Assembly: GCA_963732795.1 (NCBI GenBank)
Contig: CAVTAV010000002.1
Location: 558,001-622,000 of the forward strand
Source: CAVTAV01 sp963732795
Lineage (GTDB): Bacteria; Pseudomonadota; Alphaproteobacteria; CAVTAV01
Length of the DNA: 64,000 nucleotides
Direction: 5' to 3'
A program made the position numbers and the translations under genes. This document shows positions 21,072 to 31,335 of the stretch, one piece after another (positions within the stretch are counted from its first letter, which is position 1; each line of letters opens with the position of its first letter). Below the pieces are notes generated by a model, which saw only the letters and a program-made list of their open reading frames with translations, made no database searches and was not told where the DNA came from.

Positions 21072-22633
21072 TCAGAAAGTCAGCTCTCCGAGTTCCAGAA
21101 TATCGATCCGCGACGGCATCTGCATCGCATTGCCCAGGGCCTTGAGGCGGCGTTCGACGACCTCCCCCACCAGGTGCTTGTTCTCGGCGGAAACCGTGAG
21201 CACCAGTTCCTTTCCCTTACGCTGAAGCTTGCAGCGCTTCAGGAGGCCCGAGGTGCCGCCCGACAGACGCTGGCCGAGCCGGAGCGCCAGGCCCATGATG
21301 CGGGCGTGACGGCGTCCCTCGGGGGTGAGCAACGAGGCAGCCGGATTGGCGGAGGCGTCCGATTCCGAGCCGCCGTAGCACGCGAAGAGTGCGAAGGCGA
21401 TGAAGGCGCGGCCGGCATGGTTGATGCCGACGAACTGCGCGTAGAGCACTTCGTTGAACACGATCTCCGCCCGGAAGTCGGGATTGCCGCGCCAGCCGAT
21501 ATCGCTCAAGAGGCAGGCGGCATGGCGCAGCCGGCGCTCGATGACCGGCTCGTCCTTGAACAGATCGGCGACCCACTCCATCAACTCGTCGCCATGCTGC
21601 GGGAAGCGTCCGCGCCGCGCGCCGATGCCCCGGCAGGTCGGTGAGCAGCGGATCCTGGTGGCGGATCTCGTCCGGGAAGCTGGGCGAAAACGATGCCTTC
21701 ACGGAGACCCAGCGCCGAGAAGACGACGGCCTTCGGCTTCGCTTTCTCGATGATCACATTCATCACCTGGGCCGCCATCGGCAGACAGCTTGGCGCGCGA
21801 GGACGGTACGAATTTGACGCTCGAAAGGTCCGAGTCGCTCATCCCCATGATGGCCTGACACAGATCCTTCGCCTTGCCGGCCGGATATCTCATATTCGTG
21901 GATCACCGCCAGAGGATATTTAGCGCGCTTCATGCCGACATGAGCGAGCGCGCGCCAGGTGCCGCCGACGGCATAGAACTGCCGTCCCTTGCCCGCCTTG
22001 AGAAGCGGACGACTTGCCGAAGACGTCGTTGATCTCAGACGCGGCGGATTTGAGATTGCTCTTGTGCTTGTCGATCAGCCGCAGCACGCCGACCGGAAAG
22101 GTCGCGGCATCGCCGATCTTGCCCTTGGCGATATCGACGATCTCCAGGCTGCCGCCGCCGAGATCGCCGCCTATCCCATTGGCCTCGGGGATGCCGGCGA
22201 GAATGCCCTGGGCCGAGTAATGGGCCTCGTCGGCGCCCGAAAGGACCTGGATGTTGCGGTTGAAGATATCCGCGACGGCCGCGACGAAATCCGATCCGTT
22301 GGCCGCGTCGCGCACCGCCGCGGTCGCCACCATATCGAGCCGGACGACGCCCATCTCGGCCGCCAGCGCGATGAAGCGGCCGACGGTCGAGAGCGCGAGG
22401 ATCACGGCATCGCCGTCGAGCTTGCCCGTCGAGGCGATCGAGCGGCCGAGACCACAGGCGACCTTTTCGTTGAAGATGACCGCCGGAACCCGGTCCAGCA
22501 TGTCGTATACGACGAGCCGGACGGTATTCGAGCCGATGTCGATGACTCCGACGCGCTCTCCGCTCGGGACGGTCACAGCGGACGTGTTCGGCTGACCAAC
22601 CCGTTGAAATTCATAGGTCATGAGCGAACGCAC
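21072..22633 (-). CDS. ppx: Exopolyphosphatase/guanosine pentaphosphate phosphohydrolase (about five frameshifts)
   Basis: Ppx/GppA family enzyme that degrades polyphosphate processively and can hydrolyse pppGpp. The N-terminal ASKHA domain is clear: VGVIDIGSNTVRLVVYD (phosphate 1 loop), TAAVRDAANGSDF and GIGGDLGGGSLEIVDI (phosphate 2 loop). From about 22010 downstream the frame changes near 22005, 21890, 21785, 21695 and 21610, yet family sequence continues: GRQFYAVGGTWRALAHVGMK, KAKDLCQAIMGMSDSDLSSV, KPKAVVFSALGLREGI, and a C-terminal HD-like part CLLSDIGWRGNPDFRAEIV. Length across all pieces is about 520 residues, normal for the family. The start is GTG 22633 or ATG 22621. It lies downstream of ppk on the same strand, a common polyphosphate pair. 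Confidence 0.85.
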
Positions 22634-22779
22634 GTCTCCTTCGGCATCTCGATCGCCGAACCGATCATTGTGGGAGACTAGTGCGCAAAGGTTGATGCCG
22701 GGTCAAGACCAATCGACGAGAAAAGCCCCGGCCGGGCTCAGAAATGATCTCAATCACTCCCGGAAGCGGCCACTTGTCG

Positions 22780-24897
22780 TCAGCCCTGCTCCAAAACGAG
22801 CCGCGGAGCCGACCCGCTCTTCAAGCTGCCGCCGCGGCCCGAGAGGCTCGGATTGGTCATGAAATACTTGTGCGCATTGAAGGCATTGCCGCCAGCCTTG
22901 GCGCGCAGATACGAGCCGTCGGGCTGCATCGTCCAGCTCTGGGCCGTGTCCTTCAGATTGGCCAGCATGACCTGGTCGAGAATCTGGGCATGGACGGTGG
23001 GGTTCTCCACCGGCACCAAGGTCTCGACGCGCCGGTCGAAATTGCGCGGCATCCAGTCCGCCGAGGAGATAAACACCTTGGCCTTGCGCGAGGGAAGTTG
23101 CGCGCCGCCGCCGAAGCACACGATGCGCGAATGCTCAAGGAACCGTCCCACTAGGCTTTTCACCCGGATGTTCTCCGAAAGGCCCGGAATGCCCGCGCGG
23201 AGACAGCAGATCCCGCGCACGACGAGGTCGATCTGAACTCCGGCATTGGAGGCGACATAAAGCGCATCGATGATCTTCGGATCGACGACCGCGTTGAGCT
23301 TCGCCCAGAGGCAGGCCGGCCGGCCTTCCTTGGCGTGCTCGATTTCCTCGTTGATGTGCCGTATCAGCGTGTCCCGCAGGTTCTGCGGCGAGGTCGCGAT
23401 CTTTTCGAATTTCTTGGGCGCGGCATATCCCGTCAGCTCGTTGAACAGATAGGCGGCGTCGCGGCAGAGCGCGGGATCGGTCGTGAAAAAAGACAGGTCC
23501 GTATAGATTTTCGCCGTGTCCGGGTTGTAGTTGCCGGTCCCGAAATGCACGTAGCTCCGGATACCGTCGGACTCCCGTCGCACGACCATTGAAACCTTGG
23601 CGTGGGTCTTCAACTCGACGAACCCATAGACCACCTGCACGCCGGCCCGCTCCAAGTCGCGCGCCCAGCGGATATTGGCGGCTTCGTCGAACCGTGCCTT
23701 TAGCTCGACGAGCGCGGTGACCGACTTGCCGGCCTCGGCCGCGCGGATCAGCGCCTTGACGGTCGGCAAATCCTGGCTGGTGCGGTAGAGCGTCTGCTTG
23801 ATCGCGAGGACGTCCGGGTCGCGCGCCGCCTGCTCGATGAACTGCACGACGACCTCGAAGCTCTCGTAAGGGTGATGAACGACGATGTCCTTCTGGCGGA
23901 TCGCCGCGAAACAGTCGCCGCCATGCTCCCGGATGCGCTCCGGGAAGCGCGGATTGTAGGGGACGAATTTGAGATCTGGCCGCTCCGAGACAATGAGCTG
24001 CGAGGTATCGGTCAGGCCCAATACGCCGTCGACCACCACCAGCTCCGAGCGCGTCACGCCGAAGGCGTTCATCACGAATTCGCGCAGCTCTTCCGGCATG
24101 CCGGCATTGACCTTGAGCCGGATGACCTCGCCGCGCCGGCGCCGCTTGAGCGCCAACTCGTACAGCCGGACCAGATCCTCCGCCTCTTCCTCGACCTCGA
24201 CGTCGCTGTCGCGAATGATCCGGAATTGGCCCAGGCCACGGACCTCATAGCCGGGGAAAAGCTGGTCCAGGAACAGGGTGACCAGTGTCTCCAGCGGCAC
24301 GAAGCGGATGTCATCGCCCGGCAACCGGATGAACCGGCCGACCTGGCGCGGCAACGGCAGTAGCGCGTTCATATCCTCGTGATCGGCCGACCGGTGCAAC
24401 TGCAGCACTTGCACGAAGCCCATATTCGGGATGAACGGGAACGGATGGGCCGGATCGACCGCCAGCGGGGTCAGGACCGGGAAGACGTATTGCAGGAAAT
24501 AGCTTTCCAGCCAGTCGCGCTCGTCCGGGCCGATATCCTCGGCGTCCATGACCCAGATGCCGGCTTCCTTCAGCTCGGCCCTGAGCTCGCGCCAGCATTT
24601 GTTCTGGGCGCGCATCAGCTCCTGGGCGGTTTCGTTGACCTTCTGGAGCTGCTGGGTCGGGGTCAGGCCGTCCTGGCTCTGCGTCTCGATGCCGGCGCGG
24701 ATCTGGCCGCGCAAACCGGCGACGCGGACCATGTAGAACTCGTCCAGGTTATTGGCTGAGATCGACAGGAAACGGAGCCGCTCAAGCAGCGGATGATTGG
24801 TGTTGTGGACCTCCTCCATCACCCGGGTGTTGAAGGCGAGCCAGGAAATTTCCCGGTTGAAGAAGCGCTCCGGCGAGTTCGGGCGCGATTGGCGCAA
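22780..24897 (-). CDS. ppk: Polyphosphate kinase 1
   Basis: PPK1 reversibly makes polyphosphate from ATP at the membrane. The open frame of 705 aa starts with TTG at 24897 and contains the N, H, C1 and C2 domains: SPERFFNREISWLAFNTRV, ISANNLDEFYMVRVAGLRGQ, FGTGNYNPDTAKIYTD, and the phosphorylated His in KTHAKVSMVVRRE. The real N-terminus may begin at ATG 24985 (MAPTKAAKTPRPASAEK...), an Ala/Pro/Glu-rich tail in another frame that would join at about 24885 if one base there is extra. ppx lies 147 bp downstream, so synthesis and breakdown of polyphosphate are encoded together. hdaA is upstream on the same strand. Confidence 0.94.
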   Translation of the reverse strand: MRQSRPNSPERFFNREISWLAFNTRVMEEVHNTNHPLLERLRFLSISANNLDEFYMVRVAGLRGQIRAGIETQSQDGLTPTQQLQKVNETAQELMRAQNKCWRELRAELKEAGIWVMDAEDIGPDERDWLESYFLQYVFPVLTPLAVDPAHPFPFIPNMGFVQVLQLHRSADHEDMNALLPLPRQVGRFIRLPGDDIRFVPLETLVTLFLDQLFPGYEVRGLGQFRIIRDSDVEVEEEAEDLVRLYELALKRRRRGEVIRLKVNAGMPEELREFVMNAFGVTRSELVVVDGVLGLTDTSQLIVSERPDLKFVPYNPRFPERIREHGGDCFAAIRQKDIVVHHPYESFEVVVQFIEQAARDPDVLAIKQTLYRTSQDLPTVKALIRAAEAGKSVTALVELKARFDEAANIRWARDLERAGVQVVYGFVELKTHAKVSMVVRRESDGIRSYVHFGTGNYNPDTAKIYTDLSFFTTDPALCRDAAYLFNELTGYAAPKKFEKIATSPQNLRDTLIRHINEEIEHAKEGRPACLWAKLNAVVDPKIIDALYVASNAGVQIDLVVRGICCLRAGIPGLSENIRVKSLVGRFLEHSRIVCFGGGAQLPSRKAKVFISSADWMPRNFDRRVETLVPVENPTVHAQILDQVMLANLKDTAQSWTMQPDGSYLRAKAGGNAFNAHKYFMTNPSLSGRGGSLKSGSAPRLVLEQG

Positions 24898-25052
24898 CCG
24901 CGGGTTCTTCCTGGGTTTCCGACGGCTCGGATGCTTTTTCGGCCGACGCCGGTCGTGGGGTCTTGGCTGCCTTGGTTGGGGCCATGGAAAGAGAGTTCCG
25001 AAGGATCAGATGATTGGAGATCGTCCACGTATATGCCCTTTTTTCGACGGAA

Positions 25053-25712
25053 TCATGACGTGGGGTCGAGAACCGTGCGGATCAAGGCGACGGTGATCGC
25101 CCGATGGCGTTCGAGGGCGGCCCGGTCGATCGCCGCGACCGCCTCGCCCGCCGCTTCCATCGAGCGCTCGACATGGGTCACGAGATAGCCGATGACGTCG
25201 GCGCTTACCTTGAGCTGCCGGTCGGAGAACAGCTTAACATAGACCGCCGCCAGAAGCGCATCGTCCGGCGCGCCGATCGCCACCGCCGGCAGCGCCTGGA
25301 GCCTCGACCGCAAATCCGGCAGCTTGATCGCGAGATGGGCCGGGGCGGCCGACGCCGTCAGCATGACATGGCCGCCGCGCTCGCGCATCCGGTTCAGCAG
25401 GTGAAACAGGGCGACTTCGTCGGCCAGGCGGTCCAAATCCTCGATCGCGACAGCCGGCTCACCGGGATCGGCGGTGCCGACATCCGTGGCATCGACGATC
25501 GCGGCGCCGGACATCGCGCGCCAAACATGGACGAGATGGGTCTTGCCGCTCCCCCGGGGGCCGTGCAGCACGAGGCCGCTGTTCGGCCAGTCGGGCCAGC
25601 GGTCGAGCCAGGCGACGGCGGTCTCGTTGCTCGGCGAGACGAGGAAATCCTCGCGCCCGAAAGCCGAGCGGTGGGGCAGATCGAAGGGAATCTGGCGCGC
25701 CCGTGCGCTCAT
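25053..25712 (-). CDS. hdaA: DnaA regulatory inactivator homologue HdaA
   Basis: AAA+ protein of 219 aa related to DnaA domain III, lacking the DNA-binding domain. With the beta-clamp it stimulates DnaA-ATP hydrolysis and prevents over-initiation. The N-terminus MSARARQIPFDLPHR carries a QxPFDL-like clamp-binding motif (residues 7-12). Walker A is GPRGSGKTHLVH. Walker B is degenerate (VAIEDLDRL). The start at 25712 overlaps the stop of the upstream permease gene by 4 bp (ATGA), implying translational coupling. The pairing of a permease and an Hda gene is common in alphaproteobacteria. Confidence 0.9.
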   Translation of the reverse strand: MSARARQIPFDLPHRSAFGREDFLVSPSNETAVAWLDRWPDWPNSGLVLHGPRGSGKTHLVHVWRAMSGAAIVDATDVGTADPGEPAVAIEDLDRLADEVALFHLLNRMRERGGHVMLTASAAPAHLAIKLPDLRSRLQALPAVAIGAPDDALLAAVYVKLFSDRQLKVSADVIGYLVTHVERSMEAAGEAVAAIDRAALERHRAITVALIRTVLDPTS

Positions 25713-26793
25713 GGGGGCTCCGTCCTGTTCCCGCCGGGTCCGAGATAGAGCTCGCTTCCCTTGTACCGCTCGATCGCGAACCGGGCGAGCACGCCGACCG
25801 ACGCCGCGATCGGCACCGCAACCAGGATGCCGACGAATCCGAGCAGCGCCCCGCCGGCCAGCAAGGCGAACAGGATCCAAACCGGATGCAGCCCGACCCG
25901 CGGCCCGATGAGATTTGGCGTCAGCACCGCTTGGTCGGTGATCTGAACGAGGACATGGACGCCCGCGACCAGGATTAGGGGCAACGGATCAGGCCCGAAC
26001 TGGCCGAATCCGACCAGCATCGCCAAGAGAAAGCCGAAGGTGGTGCCGACATAGGGAATGAAGTTCAGCAGACCGTTCAACAGGCCGAGCACGAGGCTGA
26101 AATCCAGACCCGACCGCCGTCCAGCCGATGACATAGAGAATGCCCTGGGCGAGGCAGTCCAGCGCCTGTCCGCGCACGAAGCCCGCCAGCACGTGATCGA
26201 TCCGGCGGAATTGCTCCCGGATGACCTCTTTGTGCTCGCGCGGCAGCCAGCTATCGATGCGCGCGACCATGTCGTCCCAGTCCCGGAGCAAGAAATACGA
26301 CACGACCGGCGTGATCAACAGGATCGACAAGACGCCGAACACCGCCACGCCGCCGCTGAGGAGCTGGCCGGCAAGCCTGGTGACGACGCCTACACTCTGC
26401 TGCGCCAGATTTCTGCACCGCATTCTGGATCGCGTTGGGATCCAGGTTGAGCATCTGGGCCAAACGCCCATTGCCCACGGATTTGATCGAGGTGATGAGC
26501 CGGGATGCGTAGTCCGGCAAATTATCGGCGATCATCCCGAACTGATCCTGGATCAGCGGCACCACCAGGATGAACAGGCCGATGACGAAGGCGAAGAACA
26601 GGATCAGCAGGATCGAGGTCGCGCCGGCCCGCGGGATTTTCCAGGTTTCCAGCTTGTCGGCCGCCGGATCGAGGAAATAGGCGAGCGCCATGCCCGCGAT
26701 GAATGGCAGCAGGATCGCCCTGAGCAGATAAAGCAGCAGGAAGAAGACGATCACCAAGCCGGTCCAGAACAGAATGTGCTGGCGTCCGCTCAT
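25709..26793 (-). CDS. AI-2E family (PerM-like) transporter (two frameshifts)
   Basis: Inner-membrane permease of about 361 aa with seven to eight helices. It starts MSGRQHILFWTGLVIVFFLL and has the family features ILLPFIAGMALAYFLDP and the C-terminal FIPYVGT...GP and VILTPNLIG-like region (AVLTPNLIGPRVGLHP). Members export diverse small molecules or ions; the substrate cannot be read from the sequence. Frame changes near 26405 (after NAIQNAVQKS) and near 26118 (after YVIGWTAVG) are bridged by conserved sequence on both sides. Both ends overlap neighbours by 4 bp (ATGA): upstream the phosphatidyltransferase gene, downstream hdaA. Confidence 0.85.
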
Positions 26794-27344
26794 GACGCGT
26801 CTCCATGGGCCACGCTGCGGATCCCCGTCAAGACATAGAGCGTTCCCGACAGCACGGTCGTCACCGCCACCAGGATGACCATGGCGTCGATCGCCCAGGG
26901 ATGGATCAGATTAGTCGCGCCTTTGAATCCGAGATTGAACATCACCATCGCGGCAAGGGCGATCTGCGACGCGGTGTTGATCTTCGAGACCTTGGACGGA
27001 TTGATCTCGATCGGCCGCTCGATGAGATAGGCCAGGATAATGCCGCCGACGATCAGCACGTCGCGGGTCACCACCAGGATCACGACCCAGGACGGCATCC
27101 CGCCTTTGATCCCAAGCGTAATGTATATCGAGACCAGCAGCGCCTTGTCCGCGATCGGATCCAGGATCCTGCCGAACTCGCTCTCCTTCCCTGTCAGGCG
27201 GGCGAGCGGTCCGTCGATCGCATCCGAGACCCCGGCGAGCACGAACAGCCCGAAGGCATAGTCGATCCGGTCCTGCAGGATCACCCAGATGATCAGCGGC
27301 ACGGACACCAGCCTCAAGAGCGTGATGATGTTCGGTATGTTCAA
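26790..27344 (-). CDS. CDP-alcohol phosphatidyltransferase family protein
   Basis: Integral membrane enzyme of 184 aa transferring a phosphatidyl group from CDP-diacylglycerol to an alcohol. The signature DG(x2)AR(x8)G(x3)D(x3)D is complete: DGPLARLTGKESEFGRILDPIAD at about residues 44-66. About five membrane helices are visible. It resembles PgsA (phosphatidylglycerophosphate synthase) and cardiolipin-type CDP-alcohol enzymes; the acceptor cannot be decided. The start MNIPNIITLLRLVSVP is typical. The stop overlaps the start of the permease gene by 4 bp, so the two are co-translated. Confidence 0.9.
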   Translation of the reverse strand: MNIPNIITLLRLVSVPLIIWVILQDRIDYAFGLFVLAGVSDAIDGPLARLTGKESEFGRILDPIADKALLVSIYITLGIKGGMPSWVVILVVTRDVLIVGGIILAYLIERPIEINPSKVSKINTASQIALAAMVMFNLGFKGATNLIHPWAIDAMVILVAVTTVLSGTLYVLTGIRSVAHGDAS

Positions 27345-27371
27345 CCCTGCCCCCCGGTCGACCTCAGCGCG

Positions 27372-28523
27372 TCACTGCGACGCTTGCGCGGCGTCGGGTG
27401 TCACGACCCAATCGCCCGACGGTTCCTGATTGAGCTGCAGGTCGGATTGGGCTAGCGCCAGCGTCAGCTTATCAGTATTGCCGAGATATTTGATCGCGAC
27501 CCGGGCCTCATGGATGGTCATGCTGGTGACGTCGACCGCGCGCACCACGGGCGTCTTCTCCAGCTTGTCCTTGACCGAGACCCACTGGGCAAGCGACGTC
27601 AGGGGCACGACGACCGGAAGGGTCACTTCCGCGCCGTAATGCACGATCGTCTCGCGCTTCCAGGCCTCGGCGAGATCGCTCACGGTGTTATCGACGGCGG
27701 CCGTCATCATGGCGTCGAGACGCGCCGTAGGCTCGGCGTCGCCGGGCGCGGAAACCGTATCGTCCCCCAGAACGGCCGGGGTTGTCGCCGAACCGCATGA
27801 ACAGCACCCGTGTCACGAAAGCGCCGGTCGTCGGATCGAGATGCAGGTTGGCATAGGCGAGATAGACCTCGGTGACGCCATAGGCGCTCTCGAGCTTGGC
27901 CACGGTGTCGGGATCGCCGGTGATGATGTCGTTCGCCGAAATCGTGGCTGCTTCCTTGGCGCCGCCTTTCGGCAGCATGAAGGGCACGTGGCTTCCGGTC
28001 TGGTCATAGGCCTGCCACGCCGCCGTCCAGGGATTGGGATCGGTCCAGAGCGTGACGAAGCCGGCGGTTTCCAGCACGGGCGATGATCGAGCACCGGCTT
28101 CGAGACCGTCTCGCTGAAGGCGATGCCCGTGTTCTGCAGCAGGGTCCGCACGGCATCCGCCTTGAAATAGACCGTGAGCTGCGCGAGGTAGCGGGTCCGC
28201 GAGACCTTCTCGCCATTGACCGAGATTCCGTCGACGAGCGCCGCGACATCGGACGCATCCATCGAGGGCAGAAACGGCTGGTCCTGTTTCATCACCATGC
28301 TGTCGAGCAGCTTCTTCAGCGCCGCCTGCTCGCCCTGGGCGATCGCGATGTCCCGGGCCTGCGAGCCGCTCGATGCGGTGGCGTCGATCGGAATGCCGCT
28401 GACCGTAAAGGTCTCGTTCGCCTGCTGCGCCGAAGCCGGCGCGGTCAAAGCAAGCATCAGGCCGACCGCGGCCAAGCCAGCCAGCCGGGAGAGTTCTCGC
28501 AGGGGTGACATCCGAATGCGCAT
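27372..28523 (-). CDS. DUF2066 domain protein, periplasmic (two frameshifts)
   Basis: Exported protein of about 383 aa of unknown function. The signal peptide covers residues 1-33 (LAALTAPASA-like: LMLALTAPASAQQ). DUF2066 features include ETFTVSGIPIDATASS, ARDIAIAQGEQAALKKLL and LVDGISVNGEKVSRTRYLAQ. The domain continues in other frames after about 28080 (LETAGFVTLWTDPNPW) and about 27780 (VNNTVSDLAEAW-like, then LQLNQEPSGDWVV). The gene commonly lies between purM and a CDP-alcohol transferase gene in alphaproteobacteria, as here, and is divergent from purM with 72 bp between. Its conservation suggests an envelope role; no activity can be assigned. Confidence 0.82.
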
Positions 28524-28595
28524 TCTCTTGAATTTATAGCATTTTCACGCGTGGGACAGATGCAGTAATGTCGCCACCCGTCAATCACTCAGAAT

Positions 28596-29732
28596 TTGGG
28601 CCAAAGCGTGACCGGCAAGCGCAATACCAGCCTCACCTATAAGGATGCGGGCGTCGATATCGACGCGGGCGATGCGCTCGTCGAGGCAATCAAACCCCTC
28701 GCCGCCAGCACGAAACGGCCCGGATGCGACGCGGATCTCGGCGGATTCGGGGCTCTTTTCGACCTGAAAGCCGCCGGATTCGAGGATCCGGTGCTGGTTG
28801 CCGCCACCGACGGCGCCGGAACCAAGCTCAAGATCGCGATCGAGACCGGGCTCTTGGAGACGATCGGCATCGATCTCGTCGCCATGTGCGTGAACGATCT
28901 CGTCGTTCAAGGCGCCGAGCCCTTGTTTTTCCTCGACTATTTCGCCACGAGCGCGCTGAAGGTGGAGGAAGCCGGCAAGGTCGTCGCCGGCATCGCCGAG
29001 GGCTGCCGTCAGGCCGGCTGCGGCCTGATCGGCGGCGAAACCGCGGAGATGCCGGGGCTTTACGGCAAGGGCGACTTCGATATCGCAGGCTTTTCGGTCG
29101 GCGCGGTCGAGCGCGAGAAAATTCTCAACGGGTCCGGCGTAGAGGCCGGAGATACGATCTTAGGAATCGCCTCTACCGGCATACATTCGAATGGTTATTC
29201 GCTGGTCCGCAAGCTCGTCGAGACGCTCGGCCTCGGCTATGACCACCCTGCCCCGTTCGACGGCTCCAAGTCCCTTGGCGAAGCTCTTCTGACACCCACC
29301 CGCATCTACGTCCGCCAATGCCTCGCGGGATTGAAGACCGGCCATATCGAAGCCCTCGCCCATATCACAGGCGGCGGCATCGTCGAGAACCTGCCGCGCG
29401 TGCTCCCGAAAGGCGTCGTCGCCGAAATCGACGCCGACCGCTGGCCATTGCCGGCAGTCTTTCAATGGATCATGGAGGAGGCGAACCTCCCGCCGCAGGA
29501 AATGTGCCGAACCTTCAATTGCGGCATTGGCATGATTGCCGTCGTCGATCCGGACCATGCGGCCGAGATTGTGGCCGCCCTGGGATCGGAAGGTGACGCG
29601 GTCTTTGAGATCGGCCGCATCGCGCCTTATCAGCCCGGCAAACCGGCAACCACGGTCACCGGTGCCCCCGGAACGTGGGACCGCGCCGAGCCCTGGACCG
29701 CCAGAAGCGCCGACGAAGGCAGCCCCGCCTAA
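28596..29732 (+). CDS. purM: Phosphoribosylformylglycinamidine cyclo-ligase (AIR synthetase)
   Basis: Catalyses ATP-dependent ring closure of FGAM to AIR, step five of purine synthesis. 378 aa from TTG 28596; GTG 28608 (VTGKRNTSLTYKDAGVD) is an equally plausible start, and neither has a strong ribosome site. Family motifs: TYKDAGVDIDAGD, VAATDGAGTKLKIA, GLIGGETAEMPGLY, STGIHSNGYSLVRK and HITGGGIVENLPRVLP. Intact. In many relatives purN follows directly; here only a short repeat-bearing spacer separates purM from the convergent ndk, so purN must lie elsewhere. Confidence 0.96.
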   Translation: MGQSVTGKRNTSLTYKDAGVDIDAGDALVEAIKPLAASTKRPGCDADLGGFGALFDLKAAGFEDPVLVAATDGAGTKLKIAIETGLLETIGIDLVAMCVNDLVVQGAEPLFFLDYFATSALKVEEAGKVVAGIAEGCRQAGCGLIGGETAEMPGLYGKGDFDIAGFSVGAVEREKILNGSGVEAGDTILGIASTGIHSNGYSLVRKLVETLGLGYDHPAPFDGSKSLGEALLTPTRIYVRQCLAGLKTGHIEALAHITGGGIVENLPRVLPKGVVAEIDADRWPLPAVFQWIMEEANLPPQEMCRTFNCGIGMIAVVDPDHAAEIVAALGSEGDAVFEIGRIAPYQPGKPATTVTGAPGTWDRAEPWTARSADEGSPA

Positions 29733-29740
29733 CCGTTATT

Positions 29741-29772
29741 CGTCATGCCAGCGAAGGCTGGCATCCAGTCTT
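29741..29772. repeat. Palindromic intergenic element after purM
   Basis: CGTCATGCCAGCGAAGGCTGGCATCC: perfect 7-bp arms (TGCCAGC at 29746-29752, GCTGGCA at 29757-29763). It belongs to the CGTCATxCC...GGxATCCAG type seen between genes in many alphaproteobacteria. A related but diverged inverted repeat is at 51995-52079. It may also act as the purM terminator. Confidence 0.6.
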
Positions 29773-29853
29773 CGTTTAAGTAGCAACCGCCGGCAACGGC
29801 ACGTCCGCCGGCCTAGGCCCTAGCCCTCGCTGGGGCGACGGCCCGGAGTCCAA

Positions 29854-30276
29854 TTAACCGACTATCTCAAGATCGCTGAAGAAGTAATTGATTTCATTAG
29901 CCGCCGTCTCGGGCGCATCCGAGCCGTGGACGGTGTTCGCCTCGATCGATTCGGCGAAATCCTTACGGATGGTGCCGGGAGCGGCGTCACGGGGATTGGT
30001 GGCGCCCATGACCTCGCGGTTCTTGGCGATGGCCCCCTCGCCTTCCAGAACCTGGACCACGACCGGGCCCGAGATCATGAAGGAACACAGGTCTTCGAAG
30101 AACGGCCGCTTCTGGTGCACGGCATAGAAGCCTTCGGCCTGGGCGCGGGTCATCCAGATGCGCTTTTGAGCGACGACGCGCAGGCCCGCCTTTTCCAGGC
30201 GCGCGATGACTTCGCCGGTGATGTTGCGCCGGGTCGCATCCGGCTTGATGATCGATAACGTCCGTTCGACGGCCAT
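29854..30276 (-). CDS. ndk: Nucleoside diphosphate kinase
   Basis: Equilibrates NTP and NDP pools; 140 aa, normal length. The ATG at 30276 (MAVERTLSIIKPDATRR) is preferred to one three codons upstream because the GGAGGA site is about 11 nt from it but only 2 nt from the other. The active-site His117 is in NTVHGSDAPE, and the Kpn loop (NPRDAAPGTIR) is present. Intact and convergent with purM. Confidence 0.97.
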   Translation of the reverse strand: MAVERTLSIIKPDATRRNITGEVIARLEKAGLRVVAQKRIWMTRAQAEGFYAVHQKRPFFEDLCSFMISGPVVVQVLEGEGAIAKNREVMGATNPRDAAPGTIRKDFAESIEANTVHGSDAPETAANEINYFFSDLEIVG

Positions 30277-30356
30277 ACCCGACATATCCTCCAACTAAAG
30301 GGCTAGAAAGTTGGCTGGCCTTATAATTGCTCGACTTGCAGGCCGCAAGCGGCAGG

Positions 30357-31271
30357 TTACTTACCCTGCTTCTCCCGGACAGCGGCCTTGGCGGTGTTGG
30401 CGAAGAACCCGCCGCCGGTCGCATCCGGAAAATCCTTCTTCATCGCCTCCACGACCTCGTCAGCGCTCTTGGCCGTTGCCGCCACGGCATCGAAGTCCTT
30501 GAGGAATTCGCGGGTGAAATCGAGCGCGGCCATCGTGTTGGGCAGGCCAGGCTTGGTATGTCCCGATACGACGATCTGCGGCTTCAAGGTGGCGAGCTTG
30601 TCGAGTGACGCGATCCACGCCACGCGCTGCGCATGAGTTTCGGCGCCGATACCGGGGTACACCTGATTAAAGACGACGTCGCCACAAACGATCGCCTTAA
30701 GTGACGGGACATAGACCACGGTCGAATTGTCGGCATCGCCCTTCATCGGGCCCAAGAGATCGATCTCATGTCCTTCGAGCTCGAAACTGGGCTTGTCGAA
30801 GCCACGGGGCATCTGTGGATGATGGGGCGCGTTCACTCCGATCCGCGGCCCCCAGAAGGCAAGCCGATTGGGATACGACTTCCAGATATCCGCAACCACC
30901 GCCGGATCCGCAACGATATCGACGTCGGGGAACGCCTCCTTGAGCACGTCGAGGCCGAAATAGTGATCGGGGTGGCCGTGAGTCACGACGATCTTCCGCA
31001 ACGTCTTCCCGGTATCGAGAATGTCCGCGACCAAGCGATAGGCGTCGCTCCGCAAGAACGGCGCATCGACAAGTAAGGCATCCTTCTCGCCCATGATAAG
31101 CGTAAAATGCGTGTTCAGGCTGCCGGGGCTGGACGTGATGACCTTGATCGTCAAGGGCTTGTCCTGCGCCTGAGCGCCCCCAACCAAGCTCCAACCCAGA
31201 CATGCTCCCAGGACGGCCACCAACATAGGCCGCCCGAGACGGACCAGCCTGACATATTTCATTCCCAACAT
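30357..31271 (-). CDS. Exported metallo-beta-lactamase-fold hydrolase
   Basis: A 304-aa MBL-fold protein. The start at 31271 has a GGGAGA site. A signal peptide covers residues 1-36 (cleavage near GGAQAQ). Zinc ligands: HGHPDH (H98, H100, D102, H103), a later Asp in CGDVVFNQVYPG and His in VVSGHTKP. The fold resembles SoxH/quinoprotein-relay-type and related periplasmic MBL proteins; the substrate is unknown. The sequence LPNTMAALDFTREFL near the C-terminus suggests a helical extension found in this subgroup. Intact; 80 bp downstream of ndk's start with the same orientation. Confidence 0.85.
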   Translation of the reverse strand: MLGMKYVRLVRLGRPMLVAVLGACLGWSLVGGAQAQDKPLTIKVITSSPGSLNTHFTLIMGEKDALLVDAPFLRSDAYRLVADILDTGKTLRKIVVTHGHPDHYFGLDVLKEAFPDVDIVADPAVVADIWKSYPNRLAFWGPRIGVNAPHHPQMPRGFDKPSFELEGHEIDLLGPMKGDADNSTVVYVPSLKAIVCGDVVFNQVYPGIGAETHAQRVAWIASLDKLATLKPQIVVSGHTKPGLPNTMAALDFTREFLKDFDAVAATAKSADEVVEAMKKDFPDATGGGFFANTAKAAVREKQGK

Positions 31272-31335
31272 GGCGAATTCTCCCTGAAATGTCCGACAGC
31301 ACTGACTCAGAATCATACGCGATTCGACCGAATTG

